64,000 bases of DNA from a bacterium c-19 (GCA_009917405.1 QZED01000001.1:186001-250000); one strand, 5' to 3'; shown: positions 25,871 through 35,744, numbered from the stretch's first letter. Notes: a model not told the origin generated them from the letters alone. A program made the numbers and translations.

Positions 25871-26937
25871 TATAAAGGTAAATTGAATATTGAAGCGGCC
25901 AGCGCAGTCGCAAACAAGAGAATACATGATCCCGCAAACCAGATGAAACATCCGTTGATAATACGCACAATTTTGCTCGATGAACGATACAACGGTGTCA
26001 TTTCCAAAAGATGAAACGAATTGGTGGGAATCCATACAAAAAACATGACAATAACGAAAATACAAATCCTTAAAACCAACACCGATAATCTCGCATCTGT
26101 ACTTTCAAAATCAGTACAGGAAGCAAATAACAACGCAAACGCGACATACAAAGCCGTCAAAACTTTTACCCATATCGGATCTTGGCGCAGACCGATGATC
26201 TCATACGATTGAAGTCGGTGTCGCCATGTCATCTTACGTGCTTTTCTCCCTTTTGTACCGCGGATAAATTCTTTACGCAATTCCCGTACATTAGTAAAGC
26301 GTTTTTTAGGATCTAACTGTAAACACTTTTCCAAAAGAAAACGATAAGCAATTTGCGCTTTTTTCTCCGTGAATAATTCCTTGATGATCATGCCGAGGGC
26401 GTAAATATCACTGCGCTGATCACTCTGCGCAAAGCCGAACTGCTCCGGCGGTGCATAACCGATACTTCCCATAATCTGCGTATCCTTGCATTTATCAGGT
26501 ACCACATTACGAGCGATCTCAAAATCGATTAACTTTACATGCCCGTCCTCAAGCATAATATTTGCAGGCTTAATGTCGCGATGAATAATCGGCGGTTCTA
26601 AATTATGTAAATGAATCAAGACATCAAACAACTCCATCATGATCGTTATTTTATCGCTGTAAGAAAGCTGATTCGTGCTTATCTCATATTCCAAGGTCGT
26701 TCCGTTTACATATTCTTCCACAACATAACTGTATCGTTCATCATGATCACATTCAATCACATTTGCCATACGTTGATGCGGATGTTCCATCAACTGTGTA
26801 TACATTGATAAATCTAATGAACTCGCCAAATATTTCATGATATACAGCTTTTGTGAAATCTTATGACGAACCAAATAAATCATCTTATCCGGGTTTTCAT
26901 GGATCAAAAGGATTTGTTCATAAAACTCTTTTCGCAT
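25870..26937 (-). CDS. divergent Ser/Thr protein kinase with C-terminal membrane helices
   Basis: This 355-residue protein has a Hanks-type kinase domain (about 8-225) then three membrane helices (about 258-275, 284-303 and 326-350), with no PASTA or other outer domain. Lys35, catalytic HRDIKPAN (Asp121, Asn126), APPE and Asp177 are present. The glycine-rich loop is not recognisable, and the DFG motif reads Asp-Phe-Glu (138-140). The retained catalytic Lys, Asp and Asn suggest activity is possible, but nucleotide binding may be altered. It is divergent from an HTH-like gene only 62 bases away, a pairing that suggests a joint signalling module. Start: AAAGGTGAT precedes the ATG. Confidence 0.88.
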   Translation of the reverse strand: MRKEFYEQILLIHENPDKMIYLVRHKISQKLYIMKYLASSLDLSMYTQLMEHPHQRMANVIECDHDERYSYVVEEYVNGTTLEYEISTNQLSYSDKITIMMELFDVLIHLHNLEPPIIHRDIKPANIMLEDGHVKLIDFEIARNVVPDKCKDTQIMGSIGYAPPEQFGFAQSDQRSDIYALGMIIKELFTEKKAQIAYRFLLEKCLQLDPKKRFTNVRELRKEFIRGTKGRKARKMTWRHRLQSYEIIGLRQDPIWVKVLTALYVAFALLFASCTDFESTDARLSVLVLRICIFVIVMFFVWIPTNSFHLLEMTPLYRSSSKIVRIINGCFIWFAGSCILLFATALAASIFNLPL

Positions 26938-26999
26938 GCCATCACCTTTCTCTTGTCATATTCAAATAATTATTATATCATATAATACAGGTGAGAAAA

Positions 27000-27419
27000 A
27001 TGAAAACAAAAAATTTAGAGTCAATTTTACAATCTGCAAGTGAAGCAGAAAAAAAACAAATTATTAATCAAATCAAGGATATTTCTTTTTCTGATTATAT
27101 TCATCAACTTTTAGAGAACAAACAACTGGATAAAGCCGAGGTGATTATCGAAAGCCAAATTCCCAGAACCTATGCGTATCAGATCTTTCAAGGAACTAAA
27201 CAGGCAGGACGAGATAAGATTCTGCAGCTGGCATTTGCGATGAAGCTTAATCTTGAGGAAACCAATCGTATACTTACTATTGCCAATCATGCACATCTCT
27301 ATGCGAAAAAACAAAGAGATGCGATTATTATTTTTGCCTTAGCGAATTCCTATAACCTGATGGAAACGAATGAATTATTGGAAGAACTGCATCATGAATT
27401 ATTGGGAACATTTAATTAA
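27000..27419 (+). CDS. HTH-like partner protein of the kinase
   Basis: This 139-residue cytoplasmic protein has an N-terminal helical part, then a region resembling a phage-repressor-type helix-turn-helix: DKAEVIIESQIPRTYAYQIF followed by DKILQLAFAMKLNLEETNR. Its C-terminal part contains RDAIIIFALAN and a Glu/Leu-rich helix. I recall the same layout in Firmicute XRE-like proteins found beside protein kinases. I chose the ATG at 27000 because AGGTGAG lies just before it; a GTG at 26991 overlaps that site. It probably binds DNA or acts as the kinase's effector or substrate. The divergent promoters share 62 bases, which would allow direct feedback. Confidence 0.75.
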   Translation: MKTKNLESILQSASEAEKKQIINQIKDISFSDYIHQLLENKQLDKAEVIIESQIPRTYAYQIFQGTKQAGRDKILQLAFAMKLNLEETNRILTIANHAHLYAKKQRDAIIIFALANSYNLMETNELLEELHHELLGTFN

Positions 27420-27469
27420 TGTAATGTTCAATTGATGCAAATAAGAAAAATGATGAAGTTAAAGCATAT

Positions 27470-27502
27470 AAAAAATGCGGAATGTTACATCCGCATTTTT
27501 TA
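27470..27502. terminator. bidirectional terminator between the HTH-like gene and spoIVB
   Basis: AAAAAATGCGGA and TCCGCATTTTTT form a perfect 12-bp stem with A and T runs on the two sides, placed between convergent genes. Confidence 0.9.
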
Positions 27503-28504
27503 ATTTTGATTCGCCTGTTCTAGCATCCATTCGATATAAACACCGTATCCCTTATGAGGATCAGACGTGATCACATGTGTAATAGCACCGATAATCTTAC
27601 CATCTTGAACGATCGGAGAACCGCTCATTCCTTGAATGACACCATTACTTTCCTGCAAAAGCGCCTGATCGGTGATGGCGAATTCAATCCCCTTCATATC
27701 TGTTTGTTTTTGTTTATGAAGCCTTGTGATTTCGATTTCATACGGCTTGATCTCATCCCCGTTTAATACCGTATAAATCATTGCTTTGCCGGTATGAATT
27801 TCACTCTGCTTCGCCCAAGGAAGTTTTTTCGCATTCGCATCAATCACTTGATCATAAGTGCCATAAATTCCTATCGGAGTATTTTGAGTTACTGTGCCAA
27901 CCGGTTGATGATAAGCAATAGTCGCATGTTTTTCTCCCGCAATATGTTCCTGAGCCTTCGTGATGGAAGTAACTGTAGCGGGATAAATCGTCCCTTGATG
28001 CACATCAGCAATTTCCTTTAAATCACTGTCCATAATCTCATGTCCCAAAGCTCCGAAGGTTTTATGGGTCGGATCATAAAAAGTCAGCGTGCCGACACCA
28101 GTTATCTTATCCTTAATATATAAGCCGCTTTGAAAATTCTTTTGGGTCTTATTATATTGTGTAAGCAAATCTACATTTATCGGTTCCTGATTGCGCACAA
28201 TTGTGAGCTGCAGCTCATTTTTAGGATTTTGATAGTTTGATAAAGCGTTATACAAATCATTCATTGAGCTGATCTTCTGCTCATTAACCGCAATGATACG
28301 ATCTCCGACTTCGATACCGTGATCCTTAGGATCATATAAGCCGCTGTCCGTGTGAATCGCATAAGTCCCGCTGATTACAACACCGTCATACTGCACTTCG
28401 ATTCCGATTGAATCTCCGCCTAAATACAGCTCGTCTTCTGCTTTTACCACTATCGGCGTAAATAATGAAAAAGCCAGTAGGATCGGTAACAGTTTACGAA
28501 ACAT
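27500..28504 (-). CDS. spoIVB: SpoIVB-like serine peptidase (S55 family)
   Basis: This 334-residue exported peptidase has an N-terminal signal/anchor helix, a PDZ domain (about residues 50-110, with GIEVGDRIIAVN) and an S55 peptidase domain with the catalytic His in ALGHEI and Ser in GMSGSPIVQDGK. In Bacillus, SpoIVB is made in the forespore and cleaves SpoIVFA to trigger sigma-K activation in the mother cell. It is shorter than the Bacillus protein (about 425). It lies next to recN as in Bacillus. Its presence argues the organism, or its recent ancestor, forms endospores. Confidence 0.93.
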   Translation of the reverse strand: MFRKLLPILLAFSLFTPIVVKAEDELYLGGDSIGIEVQYDGVVISGTYAIHTDSGLYDPKDHGIEVGDRIIAVNEQKISSMNDLYNALSNYQNPKNELQLTIVRNQEPINVDLLTQYNKTQKNFQSGLYIKDKITGVGTLTFYDPTHKTFGALGHEIMDSDLKEIADVHQGTIYPATVTSITKAQEHIAGEKHATIAYHQPVGTVTQNTPIGIYGTYDQVIDANAKKLPWAKQSEIHTGKAMIYTVLNGDEIKPYEIEITRLHKQKQTDMKGIEFAITDQALLQESNGVIQGMSGSPIVQDGKIIGAITHVITSDPHKGYGVYIEWMLEQANQN

Positions 28505-28562
28505 TCTAACACCTCCTGAATGTTAGTATGTACGTAAAAACAAAAAATACTTTCGTTAAATT

Positions 28563-30221
28563 TTACCTATTTTCTTGTGCCTTGATAAAAAGCTCCTGCG
28601 CCGCAGAAAGTGCATGTTCAGAGGTAGAGTCGCTGGCAATTAAAGCAAGTTGTTCAATGCGCTCCTGTTCATTCAAGCCGCGAATCACTGTTACGGTTCC
28701 TTTTTCATCCTGTGTTTTTTCAACCAAATAATGATGATCCGCACAAGCCGCAACCTGTGATAAATGTGTGACACAGAACACCTGTGTATCTTTACTCAGC
28801 TGTTGCATTTTTTTACCGATCGCAAACGCAACACTGCCGCTGACACCGGTATCAATCTCATCAAAGATGATCGTTTCAATTCCCTGCAGGCGGCTAAAAA
28901 TTGTTTTTAATCCGAGCATCAGTCGCGAAAGCTCGCCACCAGACGCTGTCGTTTGAAGCGGTCTCAGCCCTTCTCCTTTATTCATACTGATCAAAAATTG
29001 CACTTGATCAATTCCATACTGATTTCCCTCGTGCTGTTTCATTTCTACATGAAAGCGTGCATTTGCTAAATGGAGATCGCGCAACTGTTGAACGATTTGT
29101 TCTTCTAGCTCCTTTGCTTTTACAGTCCTCAGTTCATGGAGCTGTAGCGCTACATCATAGAATTTATCATAGGCTGCTTTTTTTAATGCCTCCTGTTTTT
29201 TGAGATAGTCGCTTCGATGCAAGATCTGATCAATTTTCTGTTCTAATTCCTGTCGCTTCTGCCGCAATGTATCAATATCCCCGCCATATTTACGCAAAAT
29301 CTTATGAATGAGAAAGATACGCTCATTAACTTCGTTTACTCGCTGTTCATCATATTCCATCGTATCCATATATTGATATAGTATTTGATACTGATCCTCC
29401 AGTGAATAATAAAGCTCTAACAATTTATCATGTGCCTGAACTAGTGCTTCATCCTCATCGATGATTTCCAATAAGCGTGCTGCTTCGTAGACTGACGGAT
29501 TCGCACCAGAATCACCGTTTAATAAGGCGAGACTTTGATGTAAAGCAGTGGATATTTTTTCAAAGGCAGCGAATCGACGCTGTTCCTCTTCCAATTCCTG
29601 TAATTCATTTTCTTTGATATCAGCCTCATCAATTTCATTCAGCTGATAAGTCAAATACTCTAAATCATCTTCATTATAATCACTTTGCAGTGCTTCCTTA
29701 AGCTGTTTAGCAATTTCTGAATAGGCTTGATAAGCTTCTTTTACCCTGATCAATAATTCATTTTGATCACAATAATGATCCAATAGTTGCAAATGATATT
29801 TCGCGTTTAGCAAATATTGAGAATCATGTTGAGAATGAATATCAATGAGAGTTGCCAGCACTTTGCGAAGAAAAGAAACAGTAGTCGTACGGTGATTCAA
29901 TTTGGCGCTTGACTTTCCGTCAATCGTGAAGCTGCGCTGAACAATCATCGTTTCTTCTTCAATTTCATAACCCGCCTCTTCCAATAACGCATAAGCGGGA
30001 TGATCCGATGAAAGATGAAAAACACCTTCGATAATTGCCTTTTCTTTTCCCTGTTTAATCATGGCGGTATTGACACGATCACCGCACAAAATTCCGATCG
30101 CATCGATTAAAAGCGACTTACCAGCACCTGTTTCACCGGTAAAAGCCGACATGCCTTCGCAAAAAGGCAAATTTACACTGTCAATCAGCACAAAATCCTT
30201 GACATAGATCTCCGATAACAT
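28563..30221 (-). CDS. recN: DNA repair ATPase RecN
   Basis: This 552-residue SMC-like protein has Walker A GETGAGKS near the N-terminus, a long coiled-coil middle and a C-terminal ABC signature (TASGGELSRLMLGLK) with Walker B IIFDEIDTGVSG. RecN gathers at double-strand breaks and helps hold DNA ends for recombination. It follows tlyA by 4 bases and precedes spoIVB. The arginine repressor ahrC, which sits between tlyA and recN in Bacillus, is missing here. Confidence 0.96.
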   Translation of the reverse strand: MLSEIYVKDFVLIDSVNLPFCEGMSAFTGETGAGKSLLIDAIGILCGDRVNTAMIKQGKEKAIIEGVFHLSSDHPAYALLEEAGYEIEEETMIVQRSFTIDGKSSAKLNHRTTTVSFLRKVLATLIDIHSQHDSQYLLNAKYHLQLLDHYCDQNELLIRVKEAYQAYSEIAKQLKEALQSDYNEDDLEYLTYQLNEIDEADIKENELQELEEEQRRFAAFEKISTALHQSLALLNGDSGANPSVYEAARLLEIIDEDEALVQAHDKLLELYYSLEDQYQILYQYMDTMEYDEQRVNEVNERIFLIHKILRKYGGDIDTLRQKRQELEQKIDQILHRSDYLKKQEALKKAAYDKFYDVALQLHELRTVKAKELEEQIVQQLRDLHLANARFHVEMKQHEGNQYGIDQVQFLISMNKGEGLRPLQTTASGGELSRLMLGLKTIFSRLQGIETIIFDEIDTGVSGSVAFAIGKKMQQLSKDTQVFCVTHLSQVAACADHHYLVEKTQDEKGTVTVIRGLNEQERIEQLALIASDSTSEHALSAAQELFIKAQENR

Positions 30222-30225
30222 AGAC

Positions 30226-31005
30226 TCACCTCACTATTATATTAGTTTGAATGATTTTTTTATAATCAAACGGCGTATGACAAACGTCCGCTTTTAAATG
30301 GAATACATATTCCTGATTACCGTCGCGACCGATCACACTGCTTTTTTGTATATGATGCACATAAATACCCAAGGATAATATAAACTCATGCATATCCTTT
30401 AAAATACGTTCATGTACCTTTAAGTCTTTTACTACCCCATGCTTGTTGATAAATGCTTTTCCCGCTTCAAACTGCGGTTTTACCAGCACCACAAGCTCTA
30501 TTTTTTCCATACATTTAATTACGGCGGGCAAAATCAGCTTACAGGATATAAAAGATACATCCATACAGGCAAAATCAATCGCTTTGTCAAACATCTCCGC
30601 TGTTACATAGCGGCAGTTCACATGCTCACGATTTTCTAAGCGCGGGTTGCTTAATAAATGACTTGCCATTTGATCGCTTCCCACATCTAATGCATAGACA
30701 TAAGCCGCCCCCTCTTGCAGACACACATCACTGAATCCGCCGGTGGACGCACCGACATCCATCACAATACGATCCTTTAACGAAATCTGAAACGGTGCTA
30801 ATACATCATAAAGCTTAAATCCGGCACGAGACGCAAAAGACAATGCTTCTTGTGCCAGTTCGATCTTTGCATCGTCTGTGAGCATATAGCTGTTTTTATC
30901 AATCACAGTGCCGTTTACCTTAACCCTGCCTGCATTGATTGCATCCTGTGCTTTCGCTCTGGTATTAACAAGTCCACGCTGAACCAACGCCTTATCTAGT
31001 CGCAT
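30226..31005 (-). CDS. tlyA: TlyA-family rRNA 2'-O-methyltransferase
   Basis: This 259-residue protein has an N-terminal S4 RNA-binding domain (MRLDKALVQRGLVNTRAKA) and an FtsJ-like SAM methyltransferase domain (MDVGASTGGFSDVCL, then ALDVGSDQ). TlyA methylates 2'-hydroxyls in 16S/23S rRNA. It overlaps dxs by 10 bases and precedes recN by 4 bases, matching Bacillus yqxC. Some relatives were called haemolysins, but the sequence supports an RNA methyltransferase. Confidence 0.93.
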   Translation of the reverse strand: MRLDKALVQRGLVNTRAKAQDAINAGRVKVNGTVIDKNSYMLTDDAKIELAQEALSFASRAGFKLYDVLAPFQISLKDRIVMDVGASTGGFSDVCLQEGAAYVYALDVGSDQMASHLLSNPRLENREHVNCRYVTAEMFDKAIDFACMDVSFISCKLILPAVIKCMEKIELVVLVKPQFEAGKAFINKHGVVKDLKVHERILKDMHEFILSLGIYVHHIQKSSVIGRDGNQEYVFHLKADVCHTPFDYKKIIQTNIIVR

Positions 31006-32861
31006 AATAACTCCGTAATCAGCTGAAACACACTGTTGATGTCAATATGCTCACTTTTGCGTAGCTGTGGCAATGATCCGTGCTGTACAAAATGATCTTG
31101 AATACCGATACGCTTAACATCCACATCCAAATGATGGTCATTATAATATTCCAATATGGCACTTGATAAGCCGCCGATCAAAATATCGCTCTCATAGATA
31201 ATTATCGGACATTGCTTTTGAGCGATGTACTGCATCATCTGTTCATCCAACGGTTTGAAGAATCGTGCATTCACGACACTTACCGGCAGTTGATTCACTT
31301 CAGCCTTTGCGATCATTTTATCCACATCACTTCCATATGTAATCAGGACAATACGATCTTCTGAAGTTGCTTCATGAATTGTCCAGCTGCCGATCGGAAT
31401 AGCTTGAATGTCATGATCAAGCTGAAACTTCACACTACCGCGCGGATAACGAATCGCAAACGGATGATTCTGCACAAAAGCTGTTTTAAGCAATGCCTGT
31501 GCTTCTCTGCTGTCCTTAGGCTGTGACAAAATCATATTGGGAATTGCTCTTAACATAGAAATATCAAATACCCCGTGATGCGTCTCCCCGTCTTCTCCGA
31601 CAAGTCCGCAGCGATCAATGCCGAACACAACCGGCAGATCCATACGTGCCGCATCTTGTTGAATTTGATCATAGGCTCTTTGCATAAAAGATGAGTAGAC
31701 GGACACAAAGGGGCGCATTCCGCTTTGTGCCAAAGCTGCTGCCAATGTCACACAATGCTCTTCGGCAATTCCGCAGTCAAAGGAGCGTTCGGGAAACATC
31801 GAAAAGAATTTATTGAGCTTAGAGCCTGAAATCATTGCCGGTGTCAAGGCTAAAATACGCTCATCCTGCTTAGCTGCTTCGATCAAAGCCTCTGCGATCA
31901 CTTCACTCCATGAAGCGTGCTGCGGCGGCATTTGTGCCAACGTTTTTCCGCTTTTCGGATCAAATGAAGATACACCGTGCCATATGCCTTCCTTATCTTC
32001 TTCCGCAAAGGAATATCCCTTTCCCTTTTTGGTGATCACATGAACGACTATCGGTCCCTTATGCTTACGGGCAATTTCTAGTACCTTAATCAGCATCCGT
32101 AAATCATGTCCGTCAACCGGCCCGATATAGTCTAAATTGAATTCGCCGAAGATAGAAGTGTCGACGACATTTTCTTTTAAGGTATTTTTCAGCTGCCGCA
32201 TTCCTTTTAACAGATTATTACCGGCTTTGCTTTGGGATAACATATCACTGACATCATGCTTTAAATTATTATATGGCTTTGAGGTACGAAGCTTGGTAAA
32301 CGCTTCGTCCATCGCTCCGACATTTTGTGAAATGGACATATTATTATCATTAAATATGATCACCATATTTCTGCCTTCACTGCCGATTTGATTTAGCGCC
32401 TCCATCGACATACCGCTGCTTAAAGCACCGTCACCGATCAATGCCGCAACTTGATGGGTTTCACCGCGCAGATCACGAGCAATCGCCATACCCAAGGCAG
32501 CCGACAAAGATGTTGAAGAATGTCCCGCTTCCCAAACATCGTGAATGCTTTCTCTGCGTTTTTGAAAGCCGCTCATGCCCTTAAACTGACGCAGCGTTTT
32601 AAAATCATTAATGCGTCCCGTCAAAATTTTATGGACATAGCTTTGATGCCCTACATCAAAGATCAGCTTATCAATCGGCGAGCGAAATACATAGTGCATT
32701 GCCAAGCTCAACTCCACAACACCGAGATTACTTGATAAATGTCCGCCTGTCTTCGCAATGCTTTCAATCAAAAAGTTGCGAATCTCGGCTGCCAGCTCTT
32801 TTAGCTCAGAAACAGAAAGACCTTGAATATCTTCCGGACTTTCAATATCATAAATATTCAT
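30996..32861 (-). CDS. dxs: 1-deoxy-D-xylulose-5-phosphate synthase
   Basis: This 621-residue thiamine-diphosphate enzyme starts the MEP pathway by joining pyruvate and glyceraldehyde 3-phosphate. It shows the ThDP motif GDGALSSGMSMEALNQ, the N-terminal catalytic His region GHQSYVHK, the central GIAEEHCVTLA and the transketolase C-terminal domain. It is slightly shorter than the typical 630-640. The gene follows ispA by 16 bases and overlaps tlyA, so isoprenoid precursor and prenyl chain genes are co-transcribed. Confidence 0.96.
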   Translation of the reverse strand: MNIYDIESPEDIQGLSVSELKELAAEIRNFLIESIAKTGGHLSSNLGVVELSLAMHYVFRSPIDKLIFDVGHQSYVHKILTGRINDFKTLRQFKGMSGFQKRRESIHDVWEAGHSSTSLSAALGMAIARDLRGETHQVAALIGDGALSSGMSMEALNQIGSEGRNMVIIFNDNNMSISQNVGAMDEAFTKLRTSKPYNNLKHDVSDMLSQSKAGNNLLKGMRQLKNTLKENVVDTSIFGEFNLDYIGPVDGHDLRMLIKVLEIARKHKGPIVVHVITKKGKGYSFAEEDKEGIWHGVSSFDPKSGKTLAQMPPQHASWSEVIAEALIEAAKQDERILALTPAMISGSKLNKFFSMFPERSFDCGIAEEHCVTLAAALAQSGMRPFVSVYSSFMQRAYDQIQQDAARMDLPVVFGIDRCGLVGEDGETHHGVFDISMLRAIPNMILSQPKDSREAQALLKTAFVQNHPFAIRYPRGSVKFQLDHDIQAIPIGSWTIHEATSEDRIVLITYGSDVDKMIAKAEVNQLPVSVVNARFFKPLDEQMMQYIAQKQCPIIIYESDILIGGLSSAILEYYNDHHLDVDVKRIGIQDHFVQHGSLPQLRKSEHIDINSVFQLITELLCD

Positions 32862-32877
32862 AAATACAACACCTCGA

Positions 32878-33720
32878 TTATTTTTTGCGATGAATCAGCT
32901 CATTTAGAATATCCTCGATAACCTCTTTATGAATATTCATTTTCTTTAAACAATCAAATGCCTGCGAAAATAAAGCTTGTGCTTTCGCCTGTGCTGCTTC
33001 CACCCCTAAAAGTGTCACATACGTAGATTTATGTTGCTGCTCATCACTGCCGGCATTTTTACCTAATTGATCAGTTGTCGCCGTTACATCCAGTACATCA
33101 TCCTGAATTTGAAATGATAAGCCGATCAGTCTGCCTATTGTCTTCCAGTTTTCAATATCACTGTGATGATTGGTTAAAATTGCGCCACAAATCAGTGGTA
33201 AGGTCAATAGCTTGCCGGTTTTATAAATATGGATATCCTCAAGCAGTGTTTCCTTTTGTACTGGATTCTGTTCAGCCGCTAAATCCTTTGCCTGTCCTAA
33301 AATCATGCCCTCGAAGCCGGCACTTTTCGCACACTCCGTTACGATTGCCAAGCTTGTTTTAGCATCTTCTCCCGCCTGTACGGCAAGTTCAAATGCCATT
33401 GTCAACAGCGCATCTCCTGCCAATATTGCGGTCGCCTCATCAAAAGCCACATGACAGGTCGCACGTCCTCTGCGCAATGTATCATCATCCATGGCGGGCA
33501 GATCATCATGAATCAATGAATAGGTATGAATCATTTCGATTGCCGCCGCAGCCGCATAACCTTTTCGGCAATCCTGGCCATATGCCCCTAAAACCGCAAA
33601 CAGCAGCTTTACACGAATTCGCTTTCCCTTGTTTAACAAGGAATACATCATCGCATCCTTTACTTTTGATTCCTTACGATGATCAAATAATGACACTAAA
33701 TAAGCTTCAAAATCATTCAT
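32878..33720 (-). CDS. ispA: polyprenyl synthetase, farnesyl/geranyl diphosphate synthase type
   Basis: This 280-residue trans-prenyltransferase adds IPP units to DMAPP/GPP to make farnesyl diphosphate. The first Asp-rich motif DDLPAMDDD and the second QDDVLD are intact, with the GKRIRVKLLF start region and KTGKLL. I chose the ATG at 33720, which is five bases after AGGTGA, inside the last codons of xseB. It lies in nusB-xseA-xseB-ispA-dxs order as in Bacillus. Confidence 0.94.
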   Translation of the reverse strand: MNDFEAYLVSLFDHRKESKVKDAMMYSLLNKGKRIRVKLLFAVLGAYGQDCRKGYAAAAAIEMIHTYSLIHDDLPAMDDDTLRRGRATCHVAFDEATAILAGDALLTMAFELAVQAGEDAKTSLAIVTECAKSAGFEGMILGQAKDLAAEQNPVQKETLLEDIHIYKTGKLLTLPLICGAILTNHHSDIENWKTIGRLIGLSFQIQDDVLDVTATTDQLGKNAGSDEQQHKSTYVTLLGVEAAQAKAQALFSQAFDCLKKMNIHKEVIEDILNELIHRKK

Positions 33721-33925
33721 CATCTTCACCTGTTTCATAGATATCCATCAGCGTCGTCACCTTAGTTTCAAACTGTTTCAGCTGTTCATCACAGCTGTTG
33801 ACAAGCTGAAGACCTTCTTCAAATAAAGCGATTGCGTCTTCTAAGACAATTTCATTTTTCTCTAACTTGGTAACAATTTCTTCTAAGCGATCCATAGACT
33901 GCTGAAATGTTTGTTTTTCCGCCAT
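33713..33925 (-). CDS. xseB: exodeoxyribonuclease VII small subunit
   Basis: This 70-residue helical protein has the family motif SMDRLEEIVTKLEKNEIVLEDAIALFEEG. XseB subunits coat the large subunit and are needed for exonuclease VII activity on single-stranded DNA. It overlaps xseA by 1 base and ispA by 8 bases. Confidence 0.94.
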   Translation of the reverse strand: MAEKQTFQQSMDRLEEIVTKLEKNEIVLEDAIALFEEGLQLVNSCDEQLKQFETKVTTLMDIYETGEDDE

Positions 33926-35250
33926 CAGAATTCCTCCTTTTTTATGACGTTGGTATGAATGATACCGTCCTTCATGCGAATTGATAAGCTGTTTTCCTTA
34001 ATCTCATGAATCGAGGAAATCATTCGTTCATTTTCATAAACAAGTGCGTAACCGCGTCCTAATACTTTCAGCGGACTGTAGGCATCCAATAAACCTGCGT
34101 AGCGACAAAGCGCCTGACGCGCTTCATTCACTCGGCGCTGTTGATCCTGAATCAGCGAGCGGCGATATGTGCTTAAAATGCTTTTGGCACTTTCCTGTTG
34201 TTTTATCAAATTATGCTGTAAGCGCATCGATAAATGCTTCAGTTCATGTTGTAAATTGGTAATGCGATACGCATGATGCTCTAAGCCTTTGGAAAGCATC
34301 GCCAGTCGCAACATCGCATCCTGTGTATAACAAAGCGGATTGCGCAGATAACGATGCTGCCGCAGTTGCTCCAATTGTTTGCGCTTTGCTTCACTGTGCC
34401 GCTTCATATGCGCAAGCATACTGCGCTTCATCACCGCTAGCTGCTGTCTGACTTCCTGCATATCGGGAGTCGCCAACTCTGCCGCTGCGGTCGGTGTCGG
34501 CGCTCTGGCATCACTTACATAATCAACCAGCGTTGTATCGCTTTCGTGTCCAACGCCGCTGATAATAACACTGCGACAGGCATAGACACAACGAGCAAGC
34601 GCTTCATCGTTAAAGCACCATAAATCCTCAATCGCACCACCGCCACGCGCCAATAAAATCACATCCGGATGTAATGCATCGGCTGCTTCGATTGCTTTAC
34701 AAAGCATTGCACTCGCATCCTTACCTTGCACCAAAGAAGGAATAAAGCTGATCTTCGCAATCGACCATCTGCGCCGTAATGTTTGTAACATATCTTGCAA
34801 TGCTGCACCTTCCTTCGCACTGATCAGCGCAATATGCTGCGGATAACGTGGCAGTGGTCGTTTATGTGCCTCATCAAACAAACCTTCTATGCTTAATTTT
34901 CGCTTTAGCTGCTCATATTCTAAATACAGATCGCCTAAGCCGTCCGACTGCACGCTTGTCACATAGAGCTGTACCGCTCCCTGTGCCTCATAAACCGACA
35001 GTGACGCCTTGACAATAACCTGCATCCCTTCCTTTAACAGCAGTTTACAACGTGACGCATAGGAAGAAAACATCACACAGCTCAATCTTGCATTCGCATC
35101 TTTCAGCGTAAAATACCAATGACCGCTACGATGATTGGTAAAGTTTGAAATTTCACCCTTAATCAAAATCGACTGAACGCGTACATCCTGATCGATCGAA
35201 GCCTTTAAATATCTTACTAATGACGATACCGAATAGACTGCCTGTTTCAT
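33925..35250 (-). CDS. xseA: exodeoxyribonuclease VII large subunit
   Basis: This 441-residue nuclease has an N-terminal OB-fold (VRVQSILIKGEISNF), the catalytic domain (LARGGGAIEDLWCFNDE, SGVGHESDTTLVD, RAPTPTAAAEL) and a C-terminal coiled coil that binds XseB. The enzyme degrades single-stranded DNA from both ends and removes damaged ends. It overlaps nusB by 4 bases; the folD gene found between nusB and xseA in Bacillus is absent. Confidence 0.96.
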   Translation of the reverse strand: MKQAVYSVSSLVRYLKASIDQDVRVQSILIKGEISNFTNHRSGHWYFTLKDANARLSCVMFSSYASRCKLLLKEGMQVIVKASLSVYEAQGAVQLYVTSVQSDGLGDLYLEYEQLKRKLSIEGLFDEAHKRPLPRYPQHIALISAKEGAALQDMLQTLRRRWSIAKISFIPSLVQGKDASAMLCKAIEAADALHPDVILLARGGGAIEDLWCFNDEALARCVYACRSVIISGVGHESDTTLVDYVSDARAPTPTAAAELATPDMQEVRQQLAVMKRSMLAHMKRHSEAKRKQLEQLRQHRYLRNPLCYTQDAMLRLAMLSKGLEHHAYRITNLQHELKHLSMRLQHNLIKQQESAKSILSTYRRSLIQDQQRRVNEARQALCRYAGLLDAYSPLKVLGRGYALVYENERMISSIHEIKENSLSIRMKDGIIHTNVIKKEEF

Positions 35251-35624
35251 AGATGATCCAATACACCGTTAATCAGCTTATAGGTTTCCTCATCACAATA
35301 TTTTTTTGCCAAAGTAACGGCTTCATCAATCACAATCGCTTTCGGTGATACATCTAAATCCAGTTCACAACAGGCAATGATCAAAATCGCCTGTTCCACA
35401 TAACCGAGTCGCTTAAATTCCCATTCATCATTTAAGGATTGATTAATTTTTTCTATGTAAATATCTTTATATTTCATCGCATCAATGGTAATCGTGTATA
35501 AAAACGGATCAATTTTATTTGTTTCACAGTTATCATATACACACTGCTTAATATCTTTATTTAATAAAAAAGACTGATATAAAGAACGCATTCCCATCTC
35601 ACGTAATTCGTGTCGCATACTCAT
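35247..35624 (-). CDS. nusB: transcription antitermination factor NusB
   Basis: This 125-residue all-helical RNA-binding protein works with NusE (S10) on rRNA boxA sites to prevent early termination. Typical features are the start RHELREMGMRSLYQ and the ending AVTLAKKYCDEETYKLINGVLD. AAGGAGGC precedes the ATG, and an extended -10 (TGGTAAAAT, about 40 bases upstream) suggests this is the first gene of the nusB-xseA-xseB-ispA-dxs-tlyA-recN operon. Confidence 0.93.
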   Translation of the reverse strand: MSMRHELREMGMRSLYQSFLLNKDIKQCVYDNCETNKIDPFLYTITIDAMKYKDIYIEKINQSLNDEWEFKRLGYVEQAILIIACCELDLDVSPKAIVIDEAVTLAKKYCDEETYKLINGVLDHL

Positions 35625-35744
35625 TTTTGTGCCTCCTTATCATCCTTATTATTTTACCATAAATACGCGTACTATGATAGAAAAAACTGTATTTTTACAA
35701 TGGAATCAATGTAAGTGATCACTATTTTTCACTGATACAATTCA

